Part shown: piece by piece, positions 1-7,787 of the stretch | How the letters are laid out: each line of letters opens with the position of its first letter | Numbering within the stretch: position 1 is the first letter of the stretch | NCBI GenBank assembly: GCA_024405255.1 | Contig: JAKSOY010000059.1 | Location: 1-20,310 of the forward strand | Origin: Kiritimatiellia bacterium | GTDB lineage: Bacteria; Verrucomicrobiota; Kiritimatiellia; RFP12; UBA1067 | Reading direction: 5' to 3' | DNA length: 20,310 bases | Notes under the pieces: generated by a model | What the model was told of the DNA's origin: nothing | The model's input: the letters and a program-made list of their open reading frames with translations, nothing else | Database searches by the model: none | Program-made: the position numbers and the translations under genes

Positions 1-1
1 A

Positions 2-58
2 CAGGCATTCGCCTCCGTCTTCAATCTCGTACCGACGGAAAACCAGAAAGGCCTCTGA
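2..58 (+). CDS. possible C-terminal end of an upstream gene (partial)
   Basis: Frame 2 is open from the window edge for 18 codons and stops at TGA 56-58. Third codon positions are mostly G or C (13 of 18), as in the confirmed genes of this window. The encoded tail ends in a short polar segment, PTENQKGL. No family can be recognised from so few residues. Frame 1 is also open, to a stop at 94-96, but it runs into the palindromic repeats and is less likely. There is no clear terminator between this stop and the next promoter unless one of the palindromes serves as one. Confidence 0.35.
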   Translation, partial: QAFASVFNLVPTENQKGL

Positions 59-75
59 CGGTAGCCGTTCGCAAA

Positions 76-265
76 GGGGACAGTCCCCAAACCTAAAGGG
101 ACAGTCCCTTTGTAATGCGGGACAGCCCTTACTATGAAGGGGACTGTCCCTGTGGAGGCGGGGTGTGAAGGGAACTGTCCCTGATGGGGTTAGTGCCTTA
201 GGAAGAACTAATGGGGACAGTCCCCTTGGGAGGGGAACTAATGGGGACTGTCCCCTTGGGAGGGG
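76..265. repeat. cluster of seven GGGGAC-W-GTCCCC palindromes
   Basis: A 13-base inverted repeat, six bases either side of a central A or T, recurs through the gap before the first promoter. Perfect 13-mers are at 76-88, 213-225 and 243-255. Shorter or imperfect forms are at 98-108 (within a 17-base palindrome, 95-111), 119-128 (one T missing), 139-150 and 170-181 (one extra A). The last two perfect copies sit in a 30-base tandem unit, 206-235 and 236-265, which differs only at the central base of the palindrome. The copies are not evenly spaced and have no conserved spacers, so this is not a CRISPR array. An eighth copy lies inside the first gene at 1958-1970. They may be REP-like elements or protein-binding sites; the sequence does not decide between these. 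Confidence 0.9.
206..265 (+). repeat. 30-bp tandem duplication, two copies
   Basis: Bases 206-235 and 236-265 are two adjacent copies of a 30-base unit that begins AACTAATGGGGAC and ends CCCCTTGGGAGGGG. The only difference I see is the central base of the palindrome (A in the first, T in the second). An exact tandem copy beside the promoter suggests recent slippage or unequal recombination between palindromes. Confidence 0.9.
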
Positions 266-296
266 GAATTTTCGAATTGAAGGAAGTGATAAATCG

Positions 297-326
297 TTTA
301 CACTTATAAAGGGCTTTTGGTATAAT
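297..326 (+). promoter_or_regulatory. promoter, TTTACA-18 bp-TATAAT with extended -10
   Basis: TTTACA (297-302) and a perfect TATAAT (321-326) are separated by 18 bases. TGG directly before the -10 makes it an extended -10 (TGN-TATAAT). This is the best sigma-70-type promoter in the window apart from the one before the tRNA. A start site seven bases after the -10 falls on A333, the first base of the ATG of the oxidoreductase gene, and there is no Shine-Dalgarno sequence, so the transcript is probably leaderless. Confidence 0.8.
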
Positions 327-332
327 GTAAAT

Positions 333-3300
333 ATGAAAATTAAAATTTACGATCTTATTTTAGCTTCTCTTTTCGCGGTGAGTTTGTTGGCTGCGGAAGT
401 GCCGGTGGTTCGCTCGACGGATGTAGTTGTCGTGGGTGGTTCGACGGCAGCTGTTTCTGCAGCACTTTCTGCGAAAGCTGCTGGTGCGGATGTGTTCCTG
501 CTCGCGCCGCGTCCTTACTTGGGTGAGGATGTGGCGGGAACTTTGCGGGTCGTTCGCGACCCATCGGACGATCCTCGCGATCCGCTTTTCCGCACTATTT
601 TTGCACCGCAGACGACTGGGGGGTGGCCGTTTACCTATCGGACGGATGTAAGGCCGAATCCGCAAGCTCATTCTGATCGCAGCGGTAAGGACCTTGCCGA
701 TGGAAAGTGTCAGGATGCGGCACGCGAGAGCGTGCAGTATCCGGATGATGTCACTGTGACGATGGACCTCGGTGAAGTGCGCGTAGCGGAAGGGGTGACA
801 CTCGTTTCGTTCTATCGTTCGGATAACAAAAAGGTCGTACGAAAAGAACTTACCGGCCCTAATGTCGGCTATTGTACGAAGGAGATGTTGATTTCTGTCA
901 GCGAGGACGGCACGCGCTGGTCACAGCCTGCTACCGTTACTAAGTATGATGGTGACGGTGAACATCGCATTTTCACTTGGGACCGTTCGTTTAAAGCACG
1001 TTTCCTGCGTGTGAAAGCGATACGGGCCAAAGATTACCCCCGACAGCTGTTGGGCGAAATCGTGGTGCGGCGTCCCGTGAAGGATGATACTGAACTTGCA
1101 TCGCGTACAACGCCGTTCATTGTGAAACGTACGCTTGACCGCGCGATGCTGGCTGCCGGCGTGCCTTATCTCACGGGGACGCTGGTGTGTGACGTCTTAA
1201 AGGATTCCAGGGGACAGTTCGCGGGTGTGGTGATGGCGAACCGCAGCGGACGTCAAATCGTTCGCGCCAAGGTTTTGATTGATGCGACTGAACGCGCCAC
1301 ACCCGCTCGTTTGGCAGGTGGCGTCACGGTACCTTTTATGCCGGGAACCTATGTCTTTCATCGCGTGGTTGTGTCGGGGACCCAGCCGATAGGTGCGGGT
1401 GTCACGGCTCAGGCGATTTCGGAACCATTCCGCGTGAATGTCCGCAATCACCTCAAGCCGAAGTTCCCCCTGAATATCGAGGCCCGATTCTGGGATTGTA
1501 CGATCTCAATTCCAATGAAGGACGGAACCGCCCGGAGCTTTGCCGCTGCCGAACAGCTCGCACGAGATCGCACATTTACGGTTCAACAAGTCGATGCCGC
1601 GAATACGCTGACGCTGATGGCGCCGGATCATTTCACGTGTCGCGCTTCTGTGGCGGTCTGGAAGGATGCAGAGTCCTTTGATCTCGATGCAATGCGTCCG
1701 AAACAGACAACAGGCGTATGGGTGGTTGGGCCTCTGGCGGATGTTTCACGGCCGGCGGCGTCTCAGCTGTCGAAGCCGGGACATTCGCTTCGGCTCGGCG
1801 CGCGTGTGGGACGGGCGGCCGCCGTGGAAGCGAAGTCGTTGACGGCGTGTACGGGCGCTCTCGTCAGCGCGGCCGCAGCCAAAGCCGCGCCTCTTGCGAC
1901 CGGTGCCAGACTCGGTGAACATCACGGCGAATTGCCATCGTATCTCGTGAATGCGAAGGGGACTGTCCCCGTGCCTGACAATCTGACGGTTCTCGCGACG
2001 TGCGACACGTTCGTCGTCGGTGCAGGTACGGGCGGTGCACCAGCCGGCATCGCCGCCGCGCGCCACGGCGCGAAGACGATTGTCGGCGAGTATCTCTACG
2101 TGGAAGGTGGTGTCGAGACGGATGGTCTCATCGGATACTACTATTTCGGCAATCGCGTCGGCTTTACGGACGACATCGACAAAGGCGTACGGGCAACCGG
2201 CAGCGTGTTCCCGCAGTCCAAGAGCGAATGGTATCGGTCCCAACAGCGCAAGGCAGGCGCGGAGATCTGGTTCGGCGTGTTCGTCAACGGCGTGGTCATT
2301 TCAAACGGACGCGTGACGGGAGTCGTTGTGGTGATGGCGGACGGTACGCGCGGACTTGTCCGTTGCGCCAACGCCATCGATGCGACCGGTAACGCCGAAC
2401 TCCCTGCAATGGCAGGCGAGGAGACCGAGTTCATCACGGACGAGGATCTCTCTGTGCAGGGTGTGGGACTTGCCCGCAATACCATGGGAACCGGCTATGC
2501 CAACTCGGACATCGGTTTCTGCGACGACACGGACGCGGCCGACGTGTTCTACTTCGCGTTGCGTTCGCGTTTGAGTCTGCCCGAGGGTACGTGGGACCAG
2601 GCTCAGGTCATTAACAGTCGCGAGCGTCGTCGTATGATTGGCGCGTTCTACATGAGCGCGTCCGACGTCGTGTGCGGGCGTACCTATCCGGACATCATCA
2701 CCCGCACCTTTTCGAACTTCGACTCGCACGGCCAGACGCGCGATGATCTCTTCTTCATTCAGGATCCGGGCCACAAACCGATGTATGTGAACCTGCCGTA
2801 CCGCTGTCTGCTGCCGAAGAAACTCGAGGGACTTCTGGTGACGGGTCTGGGCATCAGCGCCCATCGCGATGCGATGCCGATTCTGCGCATGCAGCCCGAC
2901 ATCCAGAACCAGGGCTATGCCGCCGGCACGGCGGCCGCGATGGCCGTGAAGGGCGGTACGATGGTGCGTGACATCGACATCAAGGCTCTGCAGCATCATC
3001 TGGTGGACATGAAGATTCTCACCCAAGGCGACTTGTCGATGAAAGACAACTTCCCGCTTTCGAACGACGAGATCGACACTGCCGTGGCAGAACTCGCCGA
3101 CAACTACAAGGGCCTGCCGATCATCATGACAGACCGTGCCCGCGCGCTTCCGCGCATCCAGGGGGCATTCCAGTCCGCCGAAGGCGAGTCAAAGACGATT
3201 TACGCGCACGTACTCGCACTGTTAGGAAAGTCCGATGGAGAGGCCCAATTGCTCGCGAAGTTCAAATCGACGCCATGGGATAAAGGATGGAACTACCGCG

Positions 3301-3752
3301 GCATGGGACAGTTCAACCGCAGCGTGAGCTGGGTCGACAGCTATGCCATCGCACTGGGGCATTGCAAAAGCAAGGCTGCCGTACCGGCACTGATCGAGAA
3401 GGCGGCCCAGTTGACAGAGCGGAGCGAGTATTCGCATTTCCGTGCCATTGCGCGAGCGTTGGAGGAGATCGGCGACAAGTCGGCAATTCCCGTTCTGGCC
3501 GACATTCTGAAGCGTCGCGGCATCGGTGGCCGCTGGCAGACGATGGGTGCCAATCCGCCCGTTGTGCCTGGCTACCAGAACGCGGCAGGCGACTGGGAGC
3601 GCACGCTTTCGCTGCGCGAGCTCTGCATCGCCCGTGCCCTCTATCGCCTGGGCGATACGCCGGACAAGCTCGGGCAGCGCACGCTGGAGGCGTATGCGGC
3701 CGATCCGCGCCGTACGTACGCGAAACACGCCAAGCTCGTGCTTGGCAAATAA
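333..3752 (+). CDS. secreted FAD-dependent oxidoreductase with two FAD modules, a discoidin-like insert and C-terminal HEAT-like repeats
   Basis: The 1139-residue product starts with a signal peptide (about residues 1-20, cleavage near SLLA-AEV). A first dinucleotide-binding motif, VVVVGGSTAAVSAA (31-44), opens an FAD_oxidored-type domain. Residues about 125-247 look like an inserted discoidin (F5/8 type C) sandwich: a DLGEVR strand, SEDGTRWSQP and ARFLRVKAI. The FAD domain resumes with KVLIDATERATPARLAGG (313-330). A second Rossmann motif, VVGAGTGGAPAGIAAARHGA, begins at 561 and ends its module with IDATGNAELPAMAG. Residues about 995-1139 are helical pairs like HEAT repeats (SKAAVPALIEKA, DKSAIPVLADIL). 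The substrate is unknown; a rhaT-like gene follows, which suggests a sugar. An upstream ATG at 165 would add 56 residues read through the palindromes; I rejected it because the signal peptide and promoter point to 333. GC content is lower in the first 750 bases than later. Confidence 0.85.
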   Translation: MKIKIYDLILASLFAVSLLAAEVPVVRSTDVVVVGGSTAAVSAALSAKAAGADVFLLAPRPYLGEDVAGTLRVVRDPSDDPRDPLFRTIFAPQTTGGWPFTYRTDVRPNPQAHSDRSGKDLADGKCQDAARESVQYPDDVTVTMDLGEVRVAEGVTLVSFYRSDNKKVVRKELTGPNVGYCTKEMLISVSEDGTRWSQPATVTKYDGDGEHRIFTWDRSFKARFLRVKAIRAKDYPRQLLGEIVVRRPVKDDTELASRTTPFIVKRTLDRAMLAAGVPYLTGTLVCDVLKDSRGQFAGVVMANRSGRQIVRAKVLIDATERATPARLAGGVTVPFMPGTYVFHRVVVSGTQPIGAGVTAQAISEPFRVNVRNHLKPKFPLNIEARFWDCTISIPMKDGTARSFAAAEQLARDRTFTVQQVDAANTLTLMAPDHFTCRASVAVWKDAESFDLDAMRPKQTTGVWVVGPLADVSRPAASQLSKPGHSLRLGARVGRAAAVEAKSLTACTGALVSAAAAKAAPLATGARLGEHHGELPSYLVNAKGTVPVPDNLTVLATCDTFVVGAGTGGAPAGIAAARHGAKTIVGEYLYVEGGVETDGLIGYYYFGNRVGFTDDIDKGVRATGSVFPQSKSEWYRSQQRKAGAEIWFGVFVNGVVISNGRVTGVVVVMADGTRGLVRCANAIDATGNAELPAMAGEETEFITDEDLSVQGVGLARNTMGTGYANSDIGFCDDTDAADVFYFALRSRLSLPEGTWDQAQVINSRERRRMIGAFYMSASDVVCGRTYPDIITRTFSNFDSHGQTRDDLFFIQDPGHKPMYVNLPYRCLLPKKLEGLLVTGLGISAHRDAMPILRMQPDIQNQGYAAGTAAAMAVKGGTMVRDIDIKALQHHLVDMKILTQGDLSMKDNFPLSNDEIDTAVAELADNYKGLPIIMTDRARALPRIQGAFQSAEGESKTIYAHVLALLGKSDGEAQLLAKFKSTPWDKGWNYRGMGQFNRSVSWVDSYAIALGHCKSKAAVPALIEKAAQLTERSEYSHFRAIARALEEIGDKSAIPVLADILKRRGIGGRWQTMGANPPVVPGYQNAAGDWERTLSLRELCIARALYRLGDTPDKLGQRTLEAYAADPRRTYAKHAKLVLGK
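1958..1970. repeat. in-gene copy of the GGGGAC-W-GTCCCC palindrome
   Basis: A perfect 13-mer GGGGACTGTCCCC lies inside the oxidoreductase gene, encoding part of KGTVPV (residues 542-547). It sits in the short linker just before the second Rossmann fold (strand from about residue 551), the natural join of the two FAD modules. It matches the copies upstream of the gene. Confidence 0.9.
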
Positions 3753-3788
3753 ACAGTTTCCGAATTCAAAACAAACGAGGTAAAACAA

Positions 3789-4895
3789 ATGACAGAAGTT
3801 GCATCGAATCCCCTGTTGGGAGGTCTCATCTGCGCGCTCGGCGGTTTCGCCGGTGCCGTGTTCGCCGTGCCGTTCCGCGGCATTAAAGGCGTGAAATACG
3901 AAAGCTATTGGCTTTTCTACGCGTTGGTGGGCTTGCTTGTCTTCCCGTTGCTGCTTGCGTTGACGACATGTCCGAAAACGTTTTCGATCATCGGCGGCGG
4001 CGATCCGGCCGTGCTTGCGAAGTGCATCGGTTTCGGCGCGCTGTGGGGGCTGGGCGGTCTTACCTGGGGGTTGATGATCCGCTACCTCGGCATCGGTCTC
4101 GGACTTGCGATCGGCTGTGGACTCTGCTCGGCGACGGGTACCTTCATTCCGCCGATCGTCCAGGGCAAGGCGCATGAGCTCGTTGCGAACACGGGTGCAC
4201 TGGTGGTGCTCGCCGGTGTCGTGGGATCCTTGATCGGCATTGCGCTCGTGGGCCTCGCCGGCAAGTTCAAGGAAGGCGAACTTTCCGAAGAGCAGAAGAA
4301 GGCCGCTGTGGCGGAATTCGATTTCAAGAAGGGCATGCTGGTTGCGCTCTTCTCGGGCATTGCCTCTGCCGGCATGAACTTCGGCCTTCAGAGCGGCGGC
4401 GTGCTGGAGACGGCGGCTGCAAAGGTCGGGACGCCGGCCGCCTGGTGCGGGATGCCCGTTTTGGTGGTCGTGTTGTGGGGCGGACTCGTGGTGAACGTGG
4501 CGTGGTGCCTTTGGCAGAATGCGAAGAACAAGAGTTTCGGCGACTATGCGACGATGCTGAAGGGCAACTTCGCGGCAATCGTTCTCGCGGCGCTCGCGGG
4601 CGTCATCTGGGCCTGCCAGTTCGCGTGCCAGAAGGCAGGTGAACCGCAGCTTGGTTCGCTCAAGTACATCAGCTTCGCGCTCGTGATGGGTTGCTCGATT
4701 CTCTTTTCGACGATCATCGGCATCCTTATGCACGAATGGAAGGGCACGGGCACGAAGACGCGCACCTGCCTTGGCCTTGGCGTGGTGGTGCTCGTTGCGT
4801 CCTTCTGCGTGATGAGCTACGGCGGCAAGTTGAAGGGTGACGCGCAGAAACCCTCCGCGCCTGCGCCTGCCGCACAGGTGGCACCGTCAAAATAA
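3789..4895 (+). CDS. RhaT-like L-rhamnose/H+ symporter family transporter
   Basis: The 368-residue, highly hydrophobic protein has about ten membrane segments. It matches the RhaT family along its length: LWGLGGLTWGLMIRYLG (85-101) corresponds to the conserved LWGIGNINYGLTMRYLG-type segment, followed by a GTFIPPI loop. EFDFKKGMLVALFSGIASAG (176-195) corresponds to the family's EFNLKKG...GIFSAGM block. RhaT moves L-rhamnose with protons across the inner membrane; the true substrate here could be another deoxysugar. The C-terminus carries a short Ala/Pro-rich tail that E. coli RhaT lacks. GAGG at 3777-3780, eight bases before ATG, supports this start. It lies 36 bp after the oxidoreductase, so the two are probably cotranscribed. 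No rhamnose isomerase, kinase or aldolase is in view. Confidence 0.85.
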   Translation: MTEVASNPLLGGLICALGGFAGAVFAVPFRGIKGVKYESYWLFYALVGLLVFPLLLALTTCPKTFSIIGGGDPAVLAKCIGFGALWGLGGLTWGLMIRYLGIGLGLAIGCGLCSATGTFIPPIVQGKAHELVANTGALVVLAGVVGSLIGIALVGLAGKFKEGELSEEQKKAAVAEFDFKKGMLVALFSGIASAGMNFGLQSGGVLETAAAKVGTPAAWCGMPVLVVVLWGGLVVNVAWCLWQNAKNKSFGDYATMLKGNFAAIVLAALAGVIWACQFACQKAGEPQLGSLKYISFALVMGCSILFSTIIGILMHEWKGTGTKTRTCLGLGVVVLVASFCVMSYGGKLKGDAQKPSAPAPAAQVAPSK

Positions 4896-4897
4896 AA

Positions 4898-5683
4898 ATG
4901 ATTTTTCGGCGCGAGATTGGTTGGTGTGTCGCCCAGGCCTATCGTCTGATCGGCGCTCGGCGGCGTGCGCGTGAATGTTGCCGCCAGCCGGGGATGATCC
5001 TGCCGATCGTCTTCCATGCGGCGGAACCGGATGAAGTGCGTGGCGTGTTGTCCGCACTGAAGGGGATCCCGCTGGAAGTGACCTTTGATGACGGATGGCG
5101 TCAATTGTTGCCGACGCTGTCCGTTCTCGAGGAATTCAACCAGCCTGCAACTGTTTTCATCGCGCCGGGTGAAACCGAACGTGGCGTCGTGTGGACCAAT
5201 GCGCTGATGCATGCGGGAGTGCCGGACGACGAGTGGCACCCCTGGTATGCGCTTGCCGCCGACGCTCGCTATGCGAAGTGCGACGCGCATCCACGTGGAC
5301 CTCGCCAGTTGCTGACGTCCGATGAAGTGCAGGAGTTGGCGCGCCATCCGCTTATTCGCATTGGCAATCACACGTGGAGCCATCTCAGTTGCACGCATCG
5401 TCCTGTGACGGAGGTCCTGGACGAAATCGACCGGGCACAGGAGACATTGACGAAATGGTGCGGTTCTGCCCCCACGGCATTCGCCTATCCGTTTGGACGC
5501 GGTACGCCCGAACTCGATGCGGCCATTCGCTCGCGCGGTCTGACGCCCTATTATACGCGTCAGGGATTGGTCACCGAGGCGACGCGCGGAGCCGCGCGCA
5601 ACATGGTCTACGAGGGCATGACGCTCGCGGAGAACGTGGGGCGGGTTTTGCAGGCCTGGCCCAAGGTGGGAGAGACGCGATGA
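4898..5683 (+). CDS. polysaccharide deacetylase (NodB-like, CE4 family)
   Basis: The 261-residue protein has the CE4 signature motifs in order: TFDDG at 62-66 (catalytic base Asp and metal Asp), HTWSH at 158-162 (H-x3-H metal pair) and AYPFGR at 196-201. Members remove N- or O-acetyl groups from glycans such as peptidoglycan, chitin oligomers or surface polysaccharides. No signal peptide or membrane anchor is clear, so it may act on a cytoplasmic or lipid-linked glycan intermediate, which would suit the two glycosyltransferase genes that follow. The ATG is two bases after the rhaT-like stop and has no good Shine-Dalgarno sequence, so translation probably couples to the gene before. The end overlaps the next start (ATGA). 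Confidence 0.85.
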   Translation: MIFRREIGWCVAQAYRLIGARRRARECCRQPGMILPIVFHAAEPDEVRGVLSALKGIPLEVTFDDGWRQLLPTLSVLEEFNQPATVFIAPGETERGVVWTNALMHAGVPDDEWHPWYALAADARYAKCDAHPRGPRQLLTSDEVQELARHPLIRIGNHTWSHLSCTHRPVTEVLDEIDRAQETLTKWCGSAPTAFAYPFGRGTPELDAAIRSRGLTPYYTRQGLVTEATRGAARNMVYEGMTLAENVGRVLQAWPKVGETR

Positions 5684-6456
5684 GCGAAAAGCCTGAAGCC
5701 AACGGCATGGTCGCGGTCGAAGATCTGCTGCGTGCGAACGGGCGGATCCCGTCTGATGAAGTCTGGGTGCATGGCATGTGGACGCCACGTGTGTGGCGGG
5801 CGTGCTGGCGGGCTTTGCGCGCGGGCAGGAAACTCGTCCGGATGACGCACGGAAGTCTGAGCCCCGTTTATCTGACGCGGCAAAGTCCGTGGAAGAAGAG
5901 ACTCGTGGCGCCGATTGAACGCTTCTTTTTTGCGCGCGCCGTACGCGTCGTTGTCACGGGTGCGTGGGAAGAGGCCTGGTGTCGGGCTTGGGGACTCGAG
6001 GGACCGTTCGAGACGGTCGACATCAAGACGTTTTTCGATTTCCCGCCCCCTCCGACGACATTGGGGATTCGTCCGACAGGGCGTCCTTTGCGGGTCCTCT
6101 ATCTCGGACGTATCCATCCGTTGAAAGGAATCGATATCCTCCAGTCGGCCGTGAAGGGACTCGACATCGAACTGCGTGTCGAAAGCGCGGCGTTCGGTGC
6201 GGACAAGGAAGCGGCATTCGACTGGTGTGACTGTCTTGTTCTGCCGACGCTGAGCGAGAACTTCGGACTTGTCGTGGCCGAGGCCCTGATGCACGGGAAA
6301 CCCGCCCTTACGACGGATGGTGCACCGGCTTGGGCGAACCAGCCCGGCGTCGTTTTCGTGAAGGGGTATGCGGCGGCGTCACGCGAAGAACAAGTTGCAC
6401 TTCTCCGTCAGGCATTGGAGACATTGGTCGGTGGCCCGTCAGGAGAGAATCGATGA
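5680..6456 (+). CDS. compact GT4-type (GT-B fold) glycosyltransferase
   Basis: The 258-residue product carries the C-terminal half of a GT4 enzyme: RVLYLGRIHPLKGIDIL (138-154) and a sugar-nucleotide site LPTLSENFGLVVAEALMHGK with the EX7E pair E193 and E201. The N-terminal half is short (VHGMWTPRVW, RMTHGSLSPVY). Typical GT4 enzymes have 350-400 residues; here only about 40 residues separate the KG loop and the ENFG loop, where roughly 80-90 are usual, so part of the C-terminal Rossmann domain is missing. The reading frame is intact. The start is the ATG overlapping the deacetylase stop (ATGA), with GGGAG eight to twelve bases upstream. It probably adds a sugar to a cell-surface glycan such as lipopolysaccharide core, at the inner face of the membrane. 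Confidence 0.75.
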   Translation: MSEKPEANGMVAVEDLLRANGRIPSDEVWVHGMWTPRVWRACWRALRAGRKLVRMTHGSLSPVYLTRQSPWKKRLVAPIERFFFARAVRVVVTGAWEEAWCRAWGLEGPFETVDIKTFFDFPPPPTTLGIRPTGRPLRVLYLGRIHPLKGIDILQSAVKGLDIELRVESAAFGADKEAAFDWCDCLVLPTLSENFGLVVAEALMHGKPALTTDGAPAWANQPGVVFVKGYAAASREEQVALLRQALETLVGGPSGENR

Positions 6457-7736
6457 GAGCCGGGTTGAAGTATTTTCTTTGGTTGTTGGTCGGTACTGCC
6501 GTCGTCTGGGCGTTTCTTGCGTCGTTTGGTGTCCTTGGCCAGCGCAAGCTTTTCGTTGCAGAAGGGAACGAAGAACTCTATGACTATTGGATGCCGCGCA
6601 TGTGCCTTGAACAAGGATACAAAACGGCCAAGTGCGCGGATTGGAACATGGACGATAAAGATGCCGCGCAGTTAGGGTATCCGCCGGAAGAAGAGGGGTG
6701 TATCTCATTGAGCGGATGGTATCGAACGCGTTCGGGGGCGCGTTTCTTTATCACGGGGTCCATTGATAAGGTCTACCCGGCATTCGCGCTTCTGCCATTG
6801 AAATTCTTTCCTCAGACACGCGGCGGGGGCTACTGTTGGACGTTTCTTGCGGGACTGTTGTTCCTGGCCTCGCTTGTGCTCTGTGCCCGAAGTCGCGATC
6901 GCCGGATCGCCTCGTATTTCTGGCCGTTGGCGTTCGCCTGTTCGATGCCGTTCATCTTCAATTTCGAACGGGGCAATCCTGTGTGGCTGAGTGCGGCGGC
7001 CGTGGGGGTGTTTCTCGCGTGGTGGAATTCCGATTCGCCCTGCCGGCGGCGTTGGGCGGCGATTGCCCTTGGCGTGGCGGCTGTCCTGAAGATTGCGCCT
7101 GCTGTGTTGGGCATTCTCTATCTTGTTGAATGGCTCGCCTGTTCGCGTGCGAAGAACGAAGAAGGGGTTCGGGTGCAAAGACGGCAGATCGGGATTGACA
7201 TCGCCTGGTCGGCCGGCACGGCAATCGTCCTCTTTTTCGGGGCTTGGCTGTTTGTGCCGGAAAAGTTTGCGGCATTGCCGATGATGTTGCACAATGCCGC
7301 CCATCATGCGGACCTGGTTCGACGGCAGGCGGATTTTGGTTTGGTCGCGTTCTGGCGGGCGGCGCGTATTATCTTCGGACAGGACATTCGAAGCGTCTGG
7401 CCGGGGATGATTGCCGTTTCGAATCTGTCGCAGCTGGGCGGGGCCGCTGTGCTGTTGTGGGGGGCGTGGAAGCGTGATTATCTGCTGCTCGTCGGCGGCA
7501 TGCTTCTCGCGGCGGGCAACATGTACTACTATGCGGCGCTTTATCTATTGCCCGTCTTTGTGCTGCAGTGTCCCGCCGGTTGGTTGCGTCTCGCCCTTTG
7601 GTTTACGATCCTCTGTCCGCTGCAGCTCGTCGTTGCGGATAATTCGGGGAATAGCGTCCTCTGCAATTTTGCGCTTTACGCATTGCTGGCCCTGCATCTA
7701 GTCCGTTCGCTGAAAGTCCGTGCGTTCGAGACTTGA
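6453..7736 (+). CDS. GT87-like (DUF2029) polytopic membrane glycosyltransferase
   Basis: The 427-residue protein is an integral membrane protein: a first segment at about 7-28, then a soluble loop of about 80 residues, then some eight to ten further segments. NFERGNPVWLSAAAVGVFLAWW followed by basic residues and ALGVAAVLKIAPAVLGILYLVE (205-226) is the GT87 pattern, in which a GQ/GN motif, a helix, an RR turn and K-x-x-P lie in sequence. GT87 members use polyprenyl-phosphate sugars and act on the outer face of the inner membrane. The start ATG overlaps the stop of the gene before (ATGA), with AGGAG just upstream. It is the last gene of the first run; I see no hairpin terminator after it. The sugar donor and acceptor are unknown. 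Confidence 0.7.
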   Translation: MRAGLKYFLWLLVGTAVVWAFLASFGVLGQRKLFVAEGNEELYDYWMPRMCLEQGYKTAKCADWNMDDKDAAQLGYPPEEEGCISLSGWYRTRSGARFFITGSIDKVYPAFALLPLKFFPQTRGGGYCWTFLAGLLFLASLVLCARSRDRRIASYFWPLAFACSMPFIFNFERGNPVWLSAAAVGVFLAWWNSDSPCRRRWAAIALGVAAVLKIAPAVLGILYLVEWLACSRAKNEEGVRVQRRQIGIDIAWSAGTAIVLFFGAWLFVPEKFAALPMMLHNAAHHADLVRRQADFGLVAFWRAARIIFGQDIRSVWPGMIAVSNLSQLGGAAVLLWGAWKRDYLLLVGGMLLAAGNMYYYAALYLLPVFVLQCPAGWLRLALWFTILCPLQLVVADNSGNSVLCNFALYALLALHLVRSLKVRAFET

Positions 7737-7769
7737 CTTGATTTGCCTCTCTCCTTTTATGCATTTTTA

Positions 7770-7778
7770 TGGTATAAT
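7770..7778 (+). promoter_or_regulatory. extended -10 promoter (TGG-TATAAT)
   Basis: TGG (7770-7772) and a perfect TATAAT (7773-7778) form an extended -10 in the 51-base gap between two gene runs. No good -35 is seen at 16-18 bases, which extended -10 promoters can do without. The predicted start is about G7785, three bases before the ATG at 7788, so the leader would be almost absent. The gap upstream is T-rich (CTCCTTTTATGC) but has no hairpin. Confidence 0.7.
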
Positions 7779-7787
7779 TGAATCGTC

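Noticed and set aside
76..255. LexA or other named operator
   Set aside because: The palindrome does not match a repressor box I can name with confidence, and no regulator gene is present in the window.
76..265. CRISPR array
   Set aside because: The repeats are 11-13 bases, unevenly spaced, partly decayed, with one 30-base exact tandem copy and no unique spacers of constant length; no cas genes are in view.
165..332. N-terminal extension of the oxidoreductase from an ATG at 165
   Set aside because: The 56 added residues are a read-through of the palindromic repeats, lie upstream of and across the promoter, and would bury the signal peptide that starts at 333.
3222..4733. Minus-strand open frame of 503 codons
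   Set aside because: It is antisense to the end of the oxidoreductase gene and most of the rhaT-like gene, is very rich in Arg, His and Glu as expected from the opposite strand of GC3-rich genes, and shows no domain.
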